This document shows, in pieces, positions 13,101 through 26,470 of a DNA stretch of 64,000 bases. How positions within the stretch are numbered: position 1 is the first letter of the stretch; each line of letters begins with the position of its first letter. The DNA is taken from NCBI RefSeq assembly GCF_000150275.1, contig NW_002060944.1, positions 8,952,159-9,016,158 of the forward strand. The letters run 5' to 3'. The notes under the pieces are model-generated. The model had not been told where the DNA came from. It searched no databases and saw nothing but the letters and a program-made list of their open reading frames with translations. Source of the DNA: Trichoplax adhaerens. Its lineage: Eukaryota > Placozoa > Uniplacotomia > Trichoplacea > Trichoplacidae. Both the position numbers and the translations under genes were made by a program.

Positions 13101-16100
13101 TACAAACCCCTAGGCCATCGATTTCCAGCTTGCTTTTACCTCTATTTACGAATTTTGCAAAACAGAATATTATGTTAAGTTTAGTATAAGTTTAGTATAA
13201 CTTTGAAAAATGCGAATATGGCTAATTTTTACTAACCCAGTCAATTTCATTTCGATTTTAAAATCTTGAGATATTATTTTATTAATGCCTAAAATACTGC
13301 GAAGAACATATCCTTAAAAATTGACTTATTACACTATGTACCAATCAAAACCTATTTCTTACCATAGCTTGCAGCTAAAAGGTGTCCCTTTTTGAATGCA
13401 TGGTTTTGACACATTAATAACAACAATAGATCTATGGGATAGTTGGTAAAGTAATATTTATACAAAGCTTTTGCGTATAATATAGTATCGATAAAAACAT
13501 AAAAAAACGAGAGCTGTGGCACTGCAGGTATAAAAATTACCTCTCAAGTAAGCTTAATTGGAGATTAAATAAGGTTTCCTCAGATTTTTTAAGCTGATTT
13601 AATAATTGAGATGGTTCTTCGCTTATATCTTTATAACTCTCTGACAGCTTTCGTTTTTCCTAATCATTGAATAAAAATAGTATATTCGATCACTTTATCT
13701 ATTTACAACCAATTTGGGCAGGCAGTGGCTATAATTACAGAAAAATGTGATATCTGCAGTAAATGCATATCAATTCAACTTACATCCCGAATAAAAATGC
13801 CTAACTTATCTTGCAAGTGAAACAGTTGATCTATCCTATAAATCAAAATTGTTGCATTAGATGTTATACTGCGCTGTGTCACTTTAATTATTTACAATAT
13901 ATTGTAATAAGATATAATCTAGCGAGAGATTTTAAATGAAAGATACATGCTTATTACTCATTTAAATTAAAAAATATTTACCGATTACTGATATAGTACA
14001 ATTTCGTTTGTAATTCTTCATCACTTGAATTTGAATTTAAACTCCTCTCGCGTCCCTCATATTTTAATTTCGCTATCATATCTAGTACAACATTTTGCGC
14101 TTTATCCAAATAATTCAAAGCGTCATCCAAATAATATCTAATAAACTATATATTTCGACAATTAATCTTTTACCGTAATTGACTCATTATTGACTTATAT
14201 TTGGACATCTATTGTTCAAGTCCAAAACCAATTTGTTATACGAGTTATTTGACAGATTTTTTATGTTATCAAATATCCAAGCAGTACCTTTTCAATATCT
14301 CGAATCTTACTTTTCCTTTTAGAAACTTCGTCTTTGTTCGATTTATTTTTGCCCTATAATCAAGAATTAATTGTACTAAATTTTTAGATTTAAATGTGAA
14401 ATACAGAAATTTACTAGCAATAATACTCAGAACAAATATTAGATGTAGGAATGAATGTTAACCTGTTGTAAATCTGCGGCTGTTTCTTGACCATATTTAG
14501 AGTATATAATATCATCGTAAGGAGGCGGATCTATGTCTGCAATAAGAAACGAATAAGGCTATTCACTTATAGATATTGTATGCTATATTTATTCATAACT
14601 ATGCGTAGGCATATTATAATATATACAATTTATTACACTACCATCTGGTGATGCGATATCATCTTCTGTTAATAATGAAACACTTAGTGTGCGCCATTGC
14701 AATTCCATAGATAGTATGTACATAATAAGCATCGATAGAGCAAAATGACTGCATAAACCATCAATATGAACGTGGGCAATTTGATAGTTATTTTCAGATG
14801 GAATTGCTACGTCTTTATAAGCAGTTATTGGAAACTGAAATAGATTAAGCTCAGATTTAGATCGATTTATCAAAATGGCATAGTTTGGAGTTTTATAATT
14901 TTTATGTAGTTCGTTCTATAATAGTAAGATTATCGCTGGATGTAGTATTTTCTACCACTAATCTTACAGATATAAATTATGCACATGTAAACAAAATTAA
15001 AATCAAATGCACACGTGATTTAATGAAAATAAGGTTTTATTACATGTAGATTCCAAGTTTACTACAGGGTTTAAAATTTAGATATATTGCAATCTTTATG
15101 TACCGTGGCCGTGATATTCAACGTTAACTTAAGCATAGAGTTAGGACTTACCATCGACGAGGAATTACTGAATAAGTTTGCTAATGGCTTTAAATATTCA
15201 ATAGCACATACAGAACATGTTACCTTACAATGGGTAAAGAAGGGATAAATTAAAATTTTTACCGAATGTAGAATTATTTTACCATTTTTAAAAGCAAAAT
15301 CTTGATATATTTTACATTATGCTGGTACCTAAGTAGTTATATAACGACATTTAGTAGTACTATACTATGGATGGCGTGGATAGAAGTTATGAAAATAGTG
15401 CTGAATGTTTTTGGAATTATAAGAGCGAAACATTATAATCAATTTATGCACTGCATTAAAATACTCGAATTAAAAGTCTCAATAGTTTCTATTTGTTACA
15501 ATATAAACTTTAACTAGGAAAATGATTAATGTGCGTACTTCAATTCATATTTTCTGCGACTAATTGAAACTATAATTCAGTAGTACATCAATATCCCATA
15601 TAACTGAGACTAGCCTAGAATTGCTAATTAAATCTGCCTTACCCTGAAGCGGTTAATCATTTCAGTAATATATTGGTTATGTACAATTACATTAGGACAT
15701 TGCTTTTCTTTTAGCTAAATGAAGATAAATAAAGGACAAGAAAGTCAGTCTAATATAAAATAAATTCAATGAACAATTATACTTTAAGACGCAAAACTTA
15801 TCTTATTACTTCAAGTTGTTGATCAGATAACCTTATATCAGCTATCATCATCACTCAACTTATTATGCGTTCATATTGAATTTACAACAATTTTTTGCTG
15901 ATGTTAAGTTTCAAAACATATTTATTAAAACTAAGTCATTAAATCATCCTATAAAAATGCCAGTGATCCAATGATTTTGATAATGTCGGTCAGTTTGAGC
16001 TGCCATCTCGACTAATATCATTAATAATATTGCATCACTTCTTAAGTAACGATAACATACAGTAGTATTGTTTATAGAAAATAGAAAAGCTTGATTTTCT

Positions 16101-19100
16101 TTCAATTCAATTATTTATATAATATTTATAGGATAGCATGGCAACGGTAAATAAGGACCGTATTATTGAAAAGTTACTTTAATTTCACACTGCTAAGCTG
16201 GAACTATATCTAATCACTGATTTATTATCACAATATGATAATTAATTTCAGCTAGAAATTACGTTCCTGATTCGATATTTAATTTAATTCTCTTCAGGAT
16301 TTTACGTACGTATAACGATAAATATTGATCATTTCTTTATATATATGACTGTAGCTATCATAGTCTAAGCTTTGAGTTATAGTGACAATTTACTGCTATC
16401 AGTCGATGAACGTAAACAATGAATAGAAGATTTTCAGGGATTTTTCATTATTACGATCACATGCTTTACTGATTACGTTGTTTATGGTAATATGTATAAT
16501 TACTGGATGGGAAGCGTAATTATCACAATCAATACTTGACGCCATGGTTATATTTTCCCGCTATTACATTGTATTTGTTTATGATTTCAAAGATGATTTA
16601 AGTTTTCGTAGTCTTAAAATAATGGTGCTTTGTATTAAGATAAAGAAATAATAATATCTGCATCCAATCTTCGTAAAATAATACTAAAATCAACGAAATA
16701 CTATAAAGCGGAGGGAAGCAGAGCATTATTGCTTTAAAGTATCTATGAATCATTTATTTACGTCAAACAGATTGTTTACAAAACTATTATGTTCGAAGTG
16801 ATAAATTACTACTATCTGTAGAAAGATAAATATAATATTGGATGTCAAGGAATTTTCGAGTTTCATACACGTCTCTGTAATGAATAAACGTTAATTTCAT
16901 AAATTAACTTACGAGATTAAATTGATTGTGGATTAAATGAAATGCTATATCGCAGAAAAAAGCTTTATTATCTCCAATTTTAGTTTCTTGGGATGCATCA
17001 GAAAATTCATCTTCATATCTAATATACAACGGATAAAATAGACAAAAAATAATTAAGGTGTCTTTATCTAACATGGACATTCACAGAATGCAAAATATGC
17101 ATGAATTAGAATAGCCAAACAAGTACGTATTTGTCCATATTCTCTATTAATTTGGATAAGCGAGGTTAATTTAACTCGAAGCCAATTCAGGAAGAATTAA
17201 CAAAAGTTACGTTGTGCTTCCCGTTATTGTAATTTTAGCTAAATTTTCATTCATTCATCTACATTGCTCTTAGTTAAAGCTATAAATTGAACAGATAGAA
17301 CCGATAGAACGTATCACGCCTAAAATTATACTAAGTTGAAGCTATAAATTGAACGAACAGAACTGATAGTAGCTTATATATCCAAACTTGATCTAAGTGA
17401 GAGATATCAAAGGAATGATTTAAGTTACTTTTTTGGGTTATTCCGACGTTAAATCCATATAATTACGTTTAATAGCAATAATGTCAATAGTAATCAAAAC
17501 AATAATAGTTATTAAATAACAAAAGAATTCTATAAAATCAATTTTAGGCTTATTCAAGCTTTCTCGTGGAAAACCTTTATTTAAATAAGTACTTTACAAT
17601 AAAAGATGATCGTTGTATTAACTAAATTTGCTTATTTCAAAAATTACTACGAGCCACTTATGAGAACTCCAGTGTAACAAGTAGCACCATGGAAGATAAT
17701 ATGTGGATAGGACATATTCTAATTATGGCATCAACACTAATCTTACTGTATTTTCTATTAAATGGGTAGAACTTGAATGTTGTAAAACGATTGAATAGAG
17801 CAATTGAAGCTGAAGTATCGATAGATGAAACTAAGGTACTTGCAACCTTGGGGTAGTGCACTACAACAGTAAACTCGCTTAATCAAATTCGTTAATTCCG
17901 AATTCAAGAGCAAAAATCAGACATACGAGTCCTTTAGGCATAATATAGTTCCTGTTGATTGCTACTTTATAATATGCGATTTTACAATTAAACTGAAAAT
18001 GATGAATCATAAAGCTAAATCGATTCTGCCAGACAGAACAACGCCATTAAGTTAATGCTTACAGTAACTATTCTTAGTTTTATCATTTTTCCCATTGGTA
18101 TGACTATAATTATAAGATAGTTGTCTACCTTATTCAAACTGTAATAATAGAAGTAAAGACTTTTAGTGTTTGATATCGGACACAGCTAATTACTTAACCC
18201 AAGTATTTAGTAATCCTTTAATAGCTCTTACTAAATGATGTTAGGATTGTTCACCAACTTAATAACATCATTTAATTAGAGCAACAATGATGTCATATCA
18301 TGGTCCATTAAGATATTACAGTATCTATGTGGGAAACTTTTAAGAGGAAACAGATGTTTAAATTCTGTCTATGATGCGGAAGTAAGCGTGCCCAAGTTTT
18401 AAACTTTTTCATCGCAAAATTATAATAAAATATGCTTTTGATAAATGTATGGCCTATACATGTTGTCGATTTTGAAGGAATAATATTTCCATTAAATGAA
18501 CTCAACGAATATAAAATTACTCTAAAAGTTAACGTTTGATACCCCTGAAATAGCTAACACTAAAGGGTTACTTTACGTGCATAATAGAATTGAAAGAATG
18601 GATCCTTTAATTGTATTATTTGAGATAAGTAACAGTTCTTTTACTTCTATATTCAATCTTCCCGCCATAACAGTCAAGAATGTTTAATTTTCGGAGAAAA
18701 AAATTAAGATGCTTTCGTGGACACAACAATTCTAAACTTCGTAGTTCTTTATTTGTTAAACTATAATCGATTAACCGGGCATTATTTAGACTGTACTTTA
18801 ACAGTGAAATAAAAATTGAATCCCCTTTTTTGTTCTCAAATTGGAAATTACAGTAAACGATAATTTTTCAGACTGTAAGTAAACTAAGATACAGTAATGC
18901 CCGGAAGAAAATCACCAAAATAGTTTAATTCCGGATAATCAGAGTAAGGTTTTACGGATGAAAAATTACAGCTACAGGCACTACTAAATGGCAATATTAT
19001 CGTGATCTAGTGGTTTAAGCAGCCTATAACATGTCCATACCGATATCTTTTAATGATTAGGCGATAAATTTAAGAGTTACTTACTTGTAGCTGAAGGATT

Positions 19101-19233
19101 TATCCCACTTTAATATTTGGTCTGAACAAGGCAAGGTTAACATTTCATTATCTTGAAAAATTTGATTGAAAAAGGGCCTTATATTACATAACACATGGTA
19201 GAGTTGGGGGAAATGGTCGATCCAGCTGGCCAT
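10133..19233 (-). CDS. Divergent STAT transcription factor (STAT-A), 23 exons, 776 aa
   Basis: Exons, 5' to 3': 19233-19085, 17018-16913, 15714-15643, 15223-15152, 14834-14642, 14536-14463, 14353-14288, 14145-13982, 13835-13784, 13659-13541, 13431-13363, 13132-13042, 12998-12948, 12843-12808, 12639-12556, 12239-12147, 11938-11797, 11600-11554, 11415-11306, 11189-11065, 10970-10766, 10674-10589, 10257-10133. All junctions are GT-AG and phases match, giving 777 codons including TAA. The N-terminal domain starts MASWIDHF. Next come a charged helical region (exons 6-10), a DNA-binding domain with SIVVINVSKPC (compare SFVIEKQPC in STATs), and a linker with HPISWNQYYKEK and FGGWFFTCIELL. The SH2 core is GFISKIAADELL then PPGTFIIRFSE, with the phosphate-binding Arg at about residue 623. 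The candidate activating tyrosine is Tyr746 (AYIMRAELV, compare GYIKTELIS of STAT1). Only 30 residues follow, so the usual long transactivation domain is missing. Exon 5 is atypical, with a hydrophobic run (ALSMLIMYILSM). Weakest choices: the exon 12 acceptor, the exon 21-22 junction, and the start (an in-frame ATG also lies at 19269). By family it should dimerise through SH2-phosphotyrosine contacts and act in the nucleus. Confidence 0.87.
15810..15851 (-). other. Possible alternative first exon of STAT-A
   Basis: A 14-codon frame beginning ATGATGATAGC and ending at a GAA|GTAATA donor lies in STAT-A intron 2. It ends in phase 0, which matches the start of exon 3 (15714). Splicing would give a protein that lacks the first 85 residues, i.e. 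most of the N-terminal domain. It is short and could be chance; no promoter was identified. Confidence 0.2.
17277..17372. repeat. Short tandem duplication in STAT-A intron 1
   Basis: The block AAGCTATAAATTGAAC occurs at about 17277 and again at about 17339, a 62-bp period. Each copy is followed by a similar (A/G)ACAGAACYGATAG stretch. It lies within the 2.07-kb first intron, where no other feature was recognised. Confidence 0.6.
18232..18274. repeat. Perfect 12-bp inverted repeat (hairpin)
   Basis: TAAATGATGTTA at 18232-18243 is the exact reverse complement of TAACATCATTTA at 18263-18274, with a 19-base loop. It sits in STAT-A intron 1. It could be a footprint of a small foldback element or chance in AT-rich DNA. 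Confidence 0.5.
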
Positions 19234-22200
19234 GTTGAAATCGAATGAAATTGTGCTGTAGCTCACCATGTAGAAATAATTCTATATAACTACGACAATA
19301 GTTAAGAAATAAATTAATGGGTGAGAATCCAATATAAGGTGGTTCTATCTTGTCCTAGCAGCCAATTTCACGTTCAAGAATTCGATGAACAGAATAATAC
19401 TGATATATTCACTACTTTTGGATAGTATCCTATTCCTAATCCAGATATAAAATACTAGCCAATGATAAATTTTTGAATAAGAAACTACTGTGAGCAGGAA
19501 AGTAAATTATGATCAAAACGACTGGAATCAACTAGCAAATAAATTGTTACCGTTATCTACATCGACAATTAATGGTAATCTGATAATCTTTGATGCTCGC
19601 AGCTTATTATATACCCTTATATAGTGCTTTCAGAGTAAACTATATCATTCCATTGTAATATAATATAATATACTAAATAGGAGTAATCGATTGTTTTTTT
19701 CTCCAAAATGAAAGAATACACTCATTGTTGAGGATAAAAATTATTTCATAGTAAATTAGAACTTGTCGCAGCTATGGTTTATGTTGTAGTTCCGTATACT
19801 GGTTGCTTAGTGTTCTAATCGTCTTTACTCTATTTCAATTAAAATGAAGCTCGAAGTGAAATTTCTCTTTCAAGAAGTTATTTGAAGACGCAAGCTGAAA
19901 TATATTTTAATAAAATATTGCGAAATGTGCGGTATTTAATAATAATAGAGATAGTACAGAAATTGGATTTGCACTTAAATAAATTGTTTCTTTCCCTAAA
20001 AATCACTTTGATACATATTTTCCCCAGCAACTATTTACTTCCTATAAATAGTCTCATTAATTGTTTCATCGATAAAAATCAGGCAACGAAGAAAGAACAT
20101 TGAAATATTGACATCTCTGATTCATTCTTATGAAATTTTACTAGAAGTGCTTTAAAAATAAATCAAGATTTAAGAAATTGGGCTTACACACTATCCGAGT
20201 TTTGCGGAAGTTGGTCTGGAGTATCCTAATGCTAATAAAAACTATCTACTTACTATACTTTGCGTATTTTACGTAATATTGATGCTTCAATTTAATTAGA
20301 ATACATCTACTCCAATGCAAGTAGTAACAGGAATAAATCAGGATAATTGTAGCGGTCAATTTTATTATGTATAAGACAATAATATAGCCTAACAGAGTAT
20401 AGGAATTCTAGGTTACGTAGGCTAGAAAATAATGTATTTACTTCTAGATATTCGAAATTAACCTGCTTTGATTTGATTCTGTGAATACTCGATCACGGTA
20501 CTAATCTCAATCATTACTCCATATTGATACAACTTTTTTCCAATATTATTTTGCCTTAAGGAATTGATTTTATGTAAAGATTTTTTTGGGGGGAAAGAAA
20601 AAATTAAAACACTTGAGGGACAGAAAAAATTACAATACTCGAAAGAGGCTTTTAGCCAAAATTAGCATATGTGACTTTTACTTCCTATTTTAGATTTGAA
20701 ATTTATTTTAGATAAAGAAAGTAATGATCATCGTTAGGATATTTTTTAAATCGCAAATTCTATAAAATATTGAAAGAACCGCTATAATTGTCAATCTAAA
20801 TTTTTATCCAATTTTATTTTAAGACTCAAAATTTGACTAGGTAAACTTAACTTCATTTCTTATGATTTCACCTTCAGCTTTACTAATTACTTCTATGCAT
20901 AGAAACTGTTTTAATAGCGTACTTAGGTCTGATATATGATATTTTACTTTGGCTAGTACAGTAGTATAGAAAGAGATATCAGCTTTTTCTACAATTTAAC
21001 CCTATATATTCGTATTTAACTTAATTAAATGTTGAAATTGCTTCAGTACTCTATTCTAGATTTGTTAAATACAAGAAGTAGTAAATAAGTAAAGATAACT
21101 TTTTTATTTCTACAAAAGCATAAATTTGTTTTAGGGCAAAGATTGAGGAATATTGTTAAGTTTTCTTGGTATATATTTTACTCTGCAATGGTGAAAGAGT
21201 AAGGTTGTATAATGTTATTTATAACAGTAATTCTGTAGACAAAACAACTGGCTAAAGAAGATACATCGTATAATAAGTGATTTTAAAGAGAGTAACTCCT
21301 AGTATTTCCATTTTTTTAGGTGATAAACCTGCTTTAACAGTCTGGATAAAGGGCCTATTCTTGATCCATTTATCGACGTTAATGGAAGATATCTCCGTAA
21401 TATAAAAAAGGCACAGATAGAAACTAAAATAATACAATTATCGATGAATAAAATTAAATTTTATGAGATAATTTAAACGCTGTACTATACAATCTTATCT
21501 AGGCGTAATCGAATAATCAACTATTAATCTAACAGGTAGATAATATGTATGAATATAAAAGATAATGGAAATAATCATATATCTTAGAATTATATTACAA
21601 TCTCTGGTAAAATATAAAGGGTAAAGCCAGTTAATGAGCTAAAGTAAATTCAAGTGAGCATTCAGCCTTTTACAATAATGATGTCTATCATGTATTTTTT
21701 CACTTGAATGATCGCAATTTAAATTCTGTTCCAAAAAAATAAACAATAGACGCTATAGGTTTAAGCTTGTCAAATTTATTCCAACAGAACTAAATAAGAA
21801 GAAATAACAAATCATCTACGACTTTCTATCGCAGACTTTTAACTATATAATTTTTTTAAACTGCTTGTGATTTTATTTATCTTTATTCTATTTTTAATAT
21901 ACTTAGTGTAAATCAATTTTTCAAAGGTTAGCTACACAACTCTAACATCTCACTTACAAAGTATCAAAAAATAAATTAGGATGCTGATCATCATTAAATG
22001 CAGTCAGTACTGTACAAATTATAAAATTTAGATGATAACACGATGATAAAGAAATACATGTAGAGGGATTTCAATTTAGGAAAATAGATAGTGCTAATTT
22101 GTGGGCACAAAAAACGTATGTATTTTCTACAGCTTTGAATAATTGCAGTATCGGTACTATTCTGCTTATCCACTCGAATGATGAAATATTCAGACTACAT

Positions 22201-25200
22201 CTGCCTAACTTTCCAAGCTTCTTTTAGTAAAAATGTAGTAAATTGAACTTATCTTTATAAGACTAATTTCGGCAGTAGGCTATTCCAGGAAACGGAAATA
22301 ATTTAAAATATTGAATATAAATTTCAACAACTCTAAAATGGAAAGGAAAAAATACTATACTGGTGCATAATACAATCAAATAATCTAAAATAGTAAGCAA
22401 TTTGATAGTTGATAAAAAGAATTATGTCTATCGTGCAGCATTAAAACAAATAAATTTAGTTTTTAGTCTATTGTTCAATTAATAATTTACTAAATTATTT
22501 AATGATTTTTAACAGGTTTTTATTATTAAATCATTTACTACCCGGTAATCAAGCAAGATCAACTAGATATCAATTCTACTTGGATAAAATCAGGAATTAA
22601 GAATTCATCACGCTAATACAAACGAAAGAATTAATAGGAAGTGCAGAATAGTAGTATTCACTCTTGTTTGAAGATTTGCTATTTCCCTGTAAAAGAGAAA
22701 ATGCTTGCACTAGGAACTACATGTGTGGTAGTGTTTCCATATGCATAAATTACTCACTATGTGTGGCAGTTATCACATTCCCCAAAAAGCATTAAACAAA
22801 CATTGACCTATATATAAACCTCCAGGTTTCTAACCCTAACAATTTTCACTTTAAGGCTTTATTTATGATGCCTACCTTCCCTGAAGAGCAACGAAAGCGA
22901 AATTTTAAATCATAGAAACTGCCAATATAATTTTATATGCTATATAAGGAAACTATGTACTTTAGAGTTATACAAGAGTAAGAATGTACCTTATTTTACT
23001 AGGAATAGATCTAAAGCAATTAACTAATATTTACTATCGCCAGATGTATCTGCATGTAGTATCGAATAATAGAGCAACTTTATGTTTTCACTATTTTAAA
23101 ACTTGAATGAATAGTTTACTAACCGAATCTTTCTCACAAAGATATCTATTTTAAATATCTATAAAAATGAAATGCTCAAGGCAGCTAAGTGTATGAATAG
23201 ACGTCATATTACAATAATCCTTACAACGATGGACTTACTTTATGTTATGAACGTTTTGATTTCACTATTATTTCTATTTTAGTATTAGTTGCACAATGGT
23301 ATAGCCAATGTACTCCCGCAAAAGCAATCTTTTAGCCCAAATAAGCATTTTCTCAATTATATAAATCCAATGGCATTAAAATGGAAAAGGTGATATGAAA
23401 ACATTCATTTAAACAATTACGCAATTTATACGGTCTAATTTTTTCTATTACTTGATATTGTCTAATTATTGGACTTAATTTTTGAATCCTTCTTTGACTT
23501 ATTAAGACAATGGCTAAAGCAATTTCGATGACTAAGAATAGCAAGCAGTCACCTATCGAGTTTTACTTATAAAAGAGAATCGGTAACATCTTATTCCATT
23601 ATAATCATGCCTAATATTATCTCTTAACCACTATCCATATCATAACTATAGGCTAAAGTAGTTCGTATCAGATTGATTATAGATTTAAATAACTTTGAAA
23701 CTAAACATTCCTACTAAGTTAGAATGAATAACGAGTAATGATTATCTTAAATGTAATTACTGATGGCTCAAGAAGGATTCTTACCGAGTACTGTCATACA
23801 ATAAGATCTGTAATTAATATATTATAAAAATTCAAACACACAACCGAGACATTAGCAATAAGTTCTTAACCTTTCTTTTTGTATATATAGAATATCGAAT
23901 AATCTGCACTTGCTATACGTTGCGATTAATGTATTTAGGTTTTAAATATCATTTTTATTTTAAGCTGTCAATAACTTGAAAGATATGGCTGCTATGAAGC
24001 TGTTCACTATCTCTTAATGTTCGAGTTGCAATGCTAATATAATTACGGGTGCATAGGTATCAACATAAAGTATCAAAATTTTCTTATCGGTGATAAATAA
24101 TATCTAAAACATTTTAGGTCACTAATTTGATAAGGCTAGGAGTAGATGAAATCTAAACCGTCAATCACATAACAATTGAAGGTAACAGATAACATCGCCT
24201 ACGGGCTACGGTACTGAGAGCTATTTTATATATAACAGTATTATGGAATATCACGGGACAAGATGGCATTTATAAACAGTTATTTAAACGATAGCACCGC
24301 TATATGATTTCGATATTAAATCTATACAAAATAAAATAGAATCATGTAAGAATATCAAATTTATAGTAAATTATAATGCCTAGCCATTAACTTCATTTTA
24401 CGAGTATAGTATCAAGATTATTTAAGTAAAAGGAACGAAAATAACGAACGAAATCTCCTCTTCTGTCATTATTCAATAGCAAGACTGAGTTGTTTTTTTC
24501 TCCGATGATATTACTAAAGTCATTAGCGACCACTACGACTAAAGTGTTAGCACAGTACTTTCTATCTAACTAACTTTACTGCACACTTGAAAGATAAAGC
24601 GACGATCTTCTACGTAGACTAATAAAAATAATTATTTTTTATGAAGTACCGCTATTTAAGACCTTCTATAATAGCCATGGCCTGATGCAGGCTATCCGTA
24701 CGGTGGCCTATCATAACCTTGTGTCTTAAATTCATTAACGATCCTAGCTAATTATAGCTATCTGAAAAATGATTTTAATATCGATGGCATTTATTACCGA
24801 TGGGCAGATACACTATTTTTACCAAGCAGGAATGACTGTTTTCGTATACGACTTTATTACTAGTATATTTATAAACTCGATAATGCTTTTAAAAGTAGAA
24901 TGACCTTTTTTTACAGTTGTATATTCAGTTAAGACAGTAATCCATAATGCTACCTTCGCCCGCTTTATCCTAAACGAACCTAATGCGGTAGAATACTATT
25001 TTTTTTCCAGTCTATCAATTTTCTCCAGAAAAGTTGAGTGAATAGCGCGTGCTTTAGGCTATTTATTTACCATTCATTCACCGTAAGTTTATTGTAATAT
25101 TAAGATTACGACATTATCAATTAATTAATCAATGATCACATAAAACAATATCAAAGGTTTCTACCTATTAAGCCTGTTCTAAACAAAACCTGTTGAGTAC

Positions 25201-26470
25201 CAGTGCTGTGCTTCTCAGCATATTGTTTATTCCTTGAGTATATCGCTTGGCGGATACAAAAACAGATAAAATGAAATCAATTTATAGTTACTTTCAAGCA
25301 ATTGCAATAGCCAGTATATTCCATTATATTATGTATATATGAAAGGTGAATATCGTATACGTGTAAGGGTAAATGATTTAATCAGAATATTTAGTTTATT
25401 TACAGCAATTCTTGCTCGTAGTTGACTGTAAGCGAAATACGTATGATCCTTAACCTTGGCTAACGATATCAAAGATAATACATACGGTATATTAATAAGT
25501 AAGTTATACCTAATTCGCGTGTCATATCCTTACCCGACATGAGCAGTCAACTAAGATAATTATATACAAATCTCTTGTATATTACCTAGACTTGGATATG
25601 ATGTAGAGGATAAATGAATAAAAAGTTTAATTGGCTACCAGGAAAAGATATGATACTTTCAATATTATTGTAATACTGTACGTCTATGTCTTCGTTTCTG
25701 TATATCTTTAACAAATAGATTTAGCTTGGACAATACTACTCACGCTGACAAATAGTGCAGCCAAAGCGGCTTGGGCAAACTCTTACGGATACCTCATGTG
25801 TGTTTACCCTGCCTGGCTACATTACTGACAGTCCATTACTGTAGATATACATTCAATACACAGCATTCAATTCTTATTTTCTCCTTCAACAAGATAATCA
25901 GTAGTAAATAGCTCAAAACAAGTATCTTGGTAACTGATGCTGTTTATTAAAATTGCACTACTACCGGGTCTATTTGGATTCTTATTATGATTCCTTTTCA
26001 ACTGATGAGTGCTATATGGGGCATGTTGGATTGCTTTGCTATTTCATCACACATTTCAATTATCAATTAACCCTTTAGGCTTTCAATTCGCTTTCCTCGA
26101 TTGGCTTTGACTATCTACAAGGCAAATTATTTCCTACACTATGGCAATAATGGGGTATACCTTTTGCCCTAGGGTTAATCTCCTGAATAGTTGACTGTAT
26201 GATATTGTCATAGCGGTCCATAATAAAGTCAATCATCGTTGAAATACATCCTATACACGTGATATTAATCAGTATAGTTTAATGCTCATGATAGTCGACA
26301 CTATCAGCCTAGTTTAATTCATAATTTGATATTGGTTGCTTTGGTCGACGCTGAGCTTGCCCACAATACAGTACGCAAACGCTCGCATTATTCTATAGTA
26401 GAGTATAAGAGCTTTTGCAAGACCTCAATCTTCATCAGATCTCGTCTTGTTGTTGCAAGAAAGCAGGAAC
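19234..26470. other. Gene-poor divergent intergenic region
   Basis: This 7.2-kb region separates the 5' ends of STAT-A (minus) and DNPEP (plus), so both promoters should lie in it. No open frame above about 75 codons and no family motif was recognised. A run at about 25730-25830 (plus) reads as a hydrophobic frame of some 30 codons (TNSAAKAAWANSYGYL and neighbours), but I could not connect it to any exon. No tRNA or transposon ends were seen. Confidence 0.6.
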
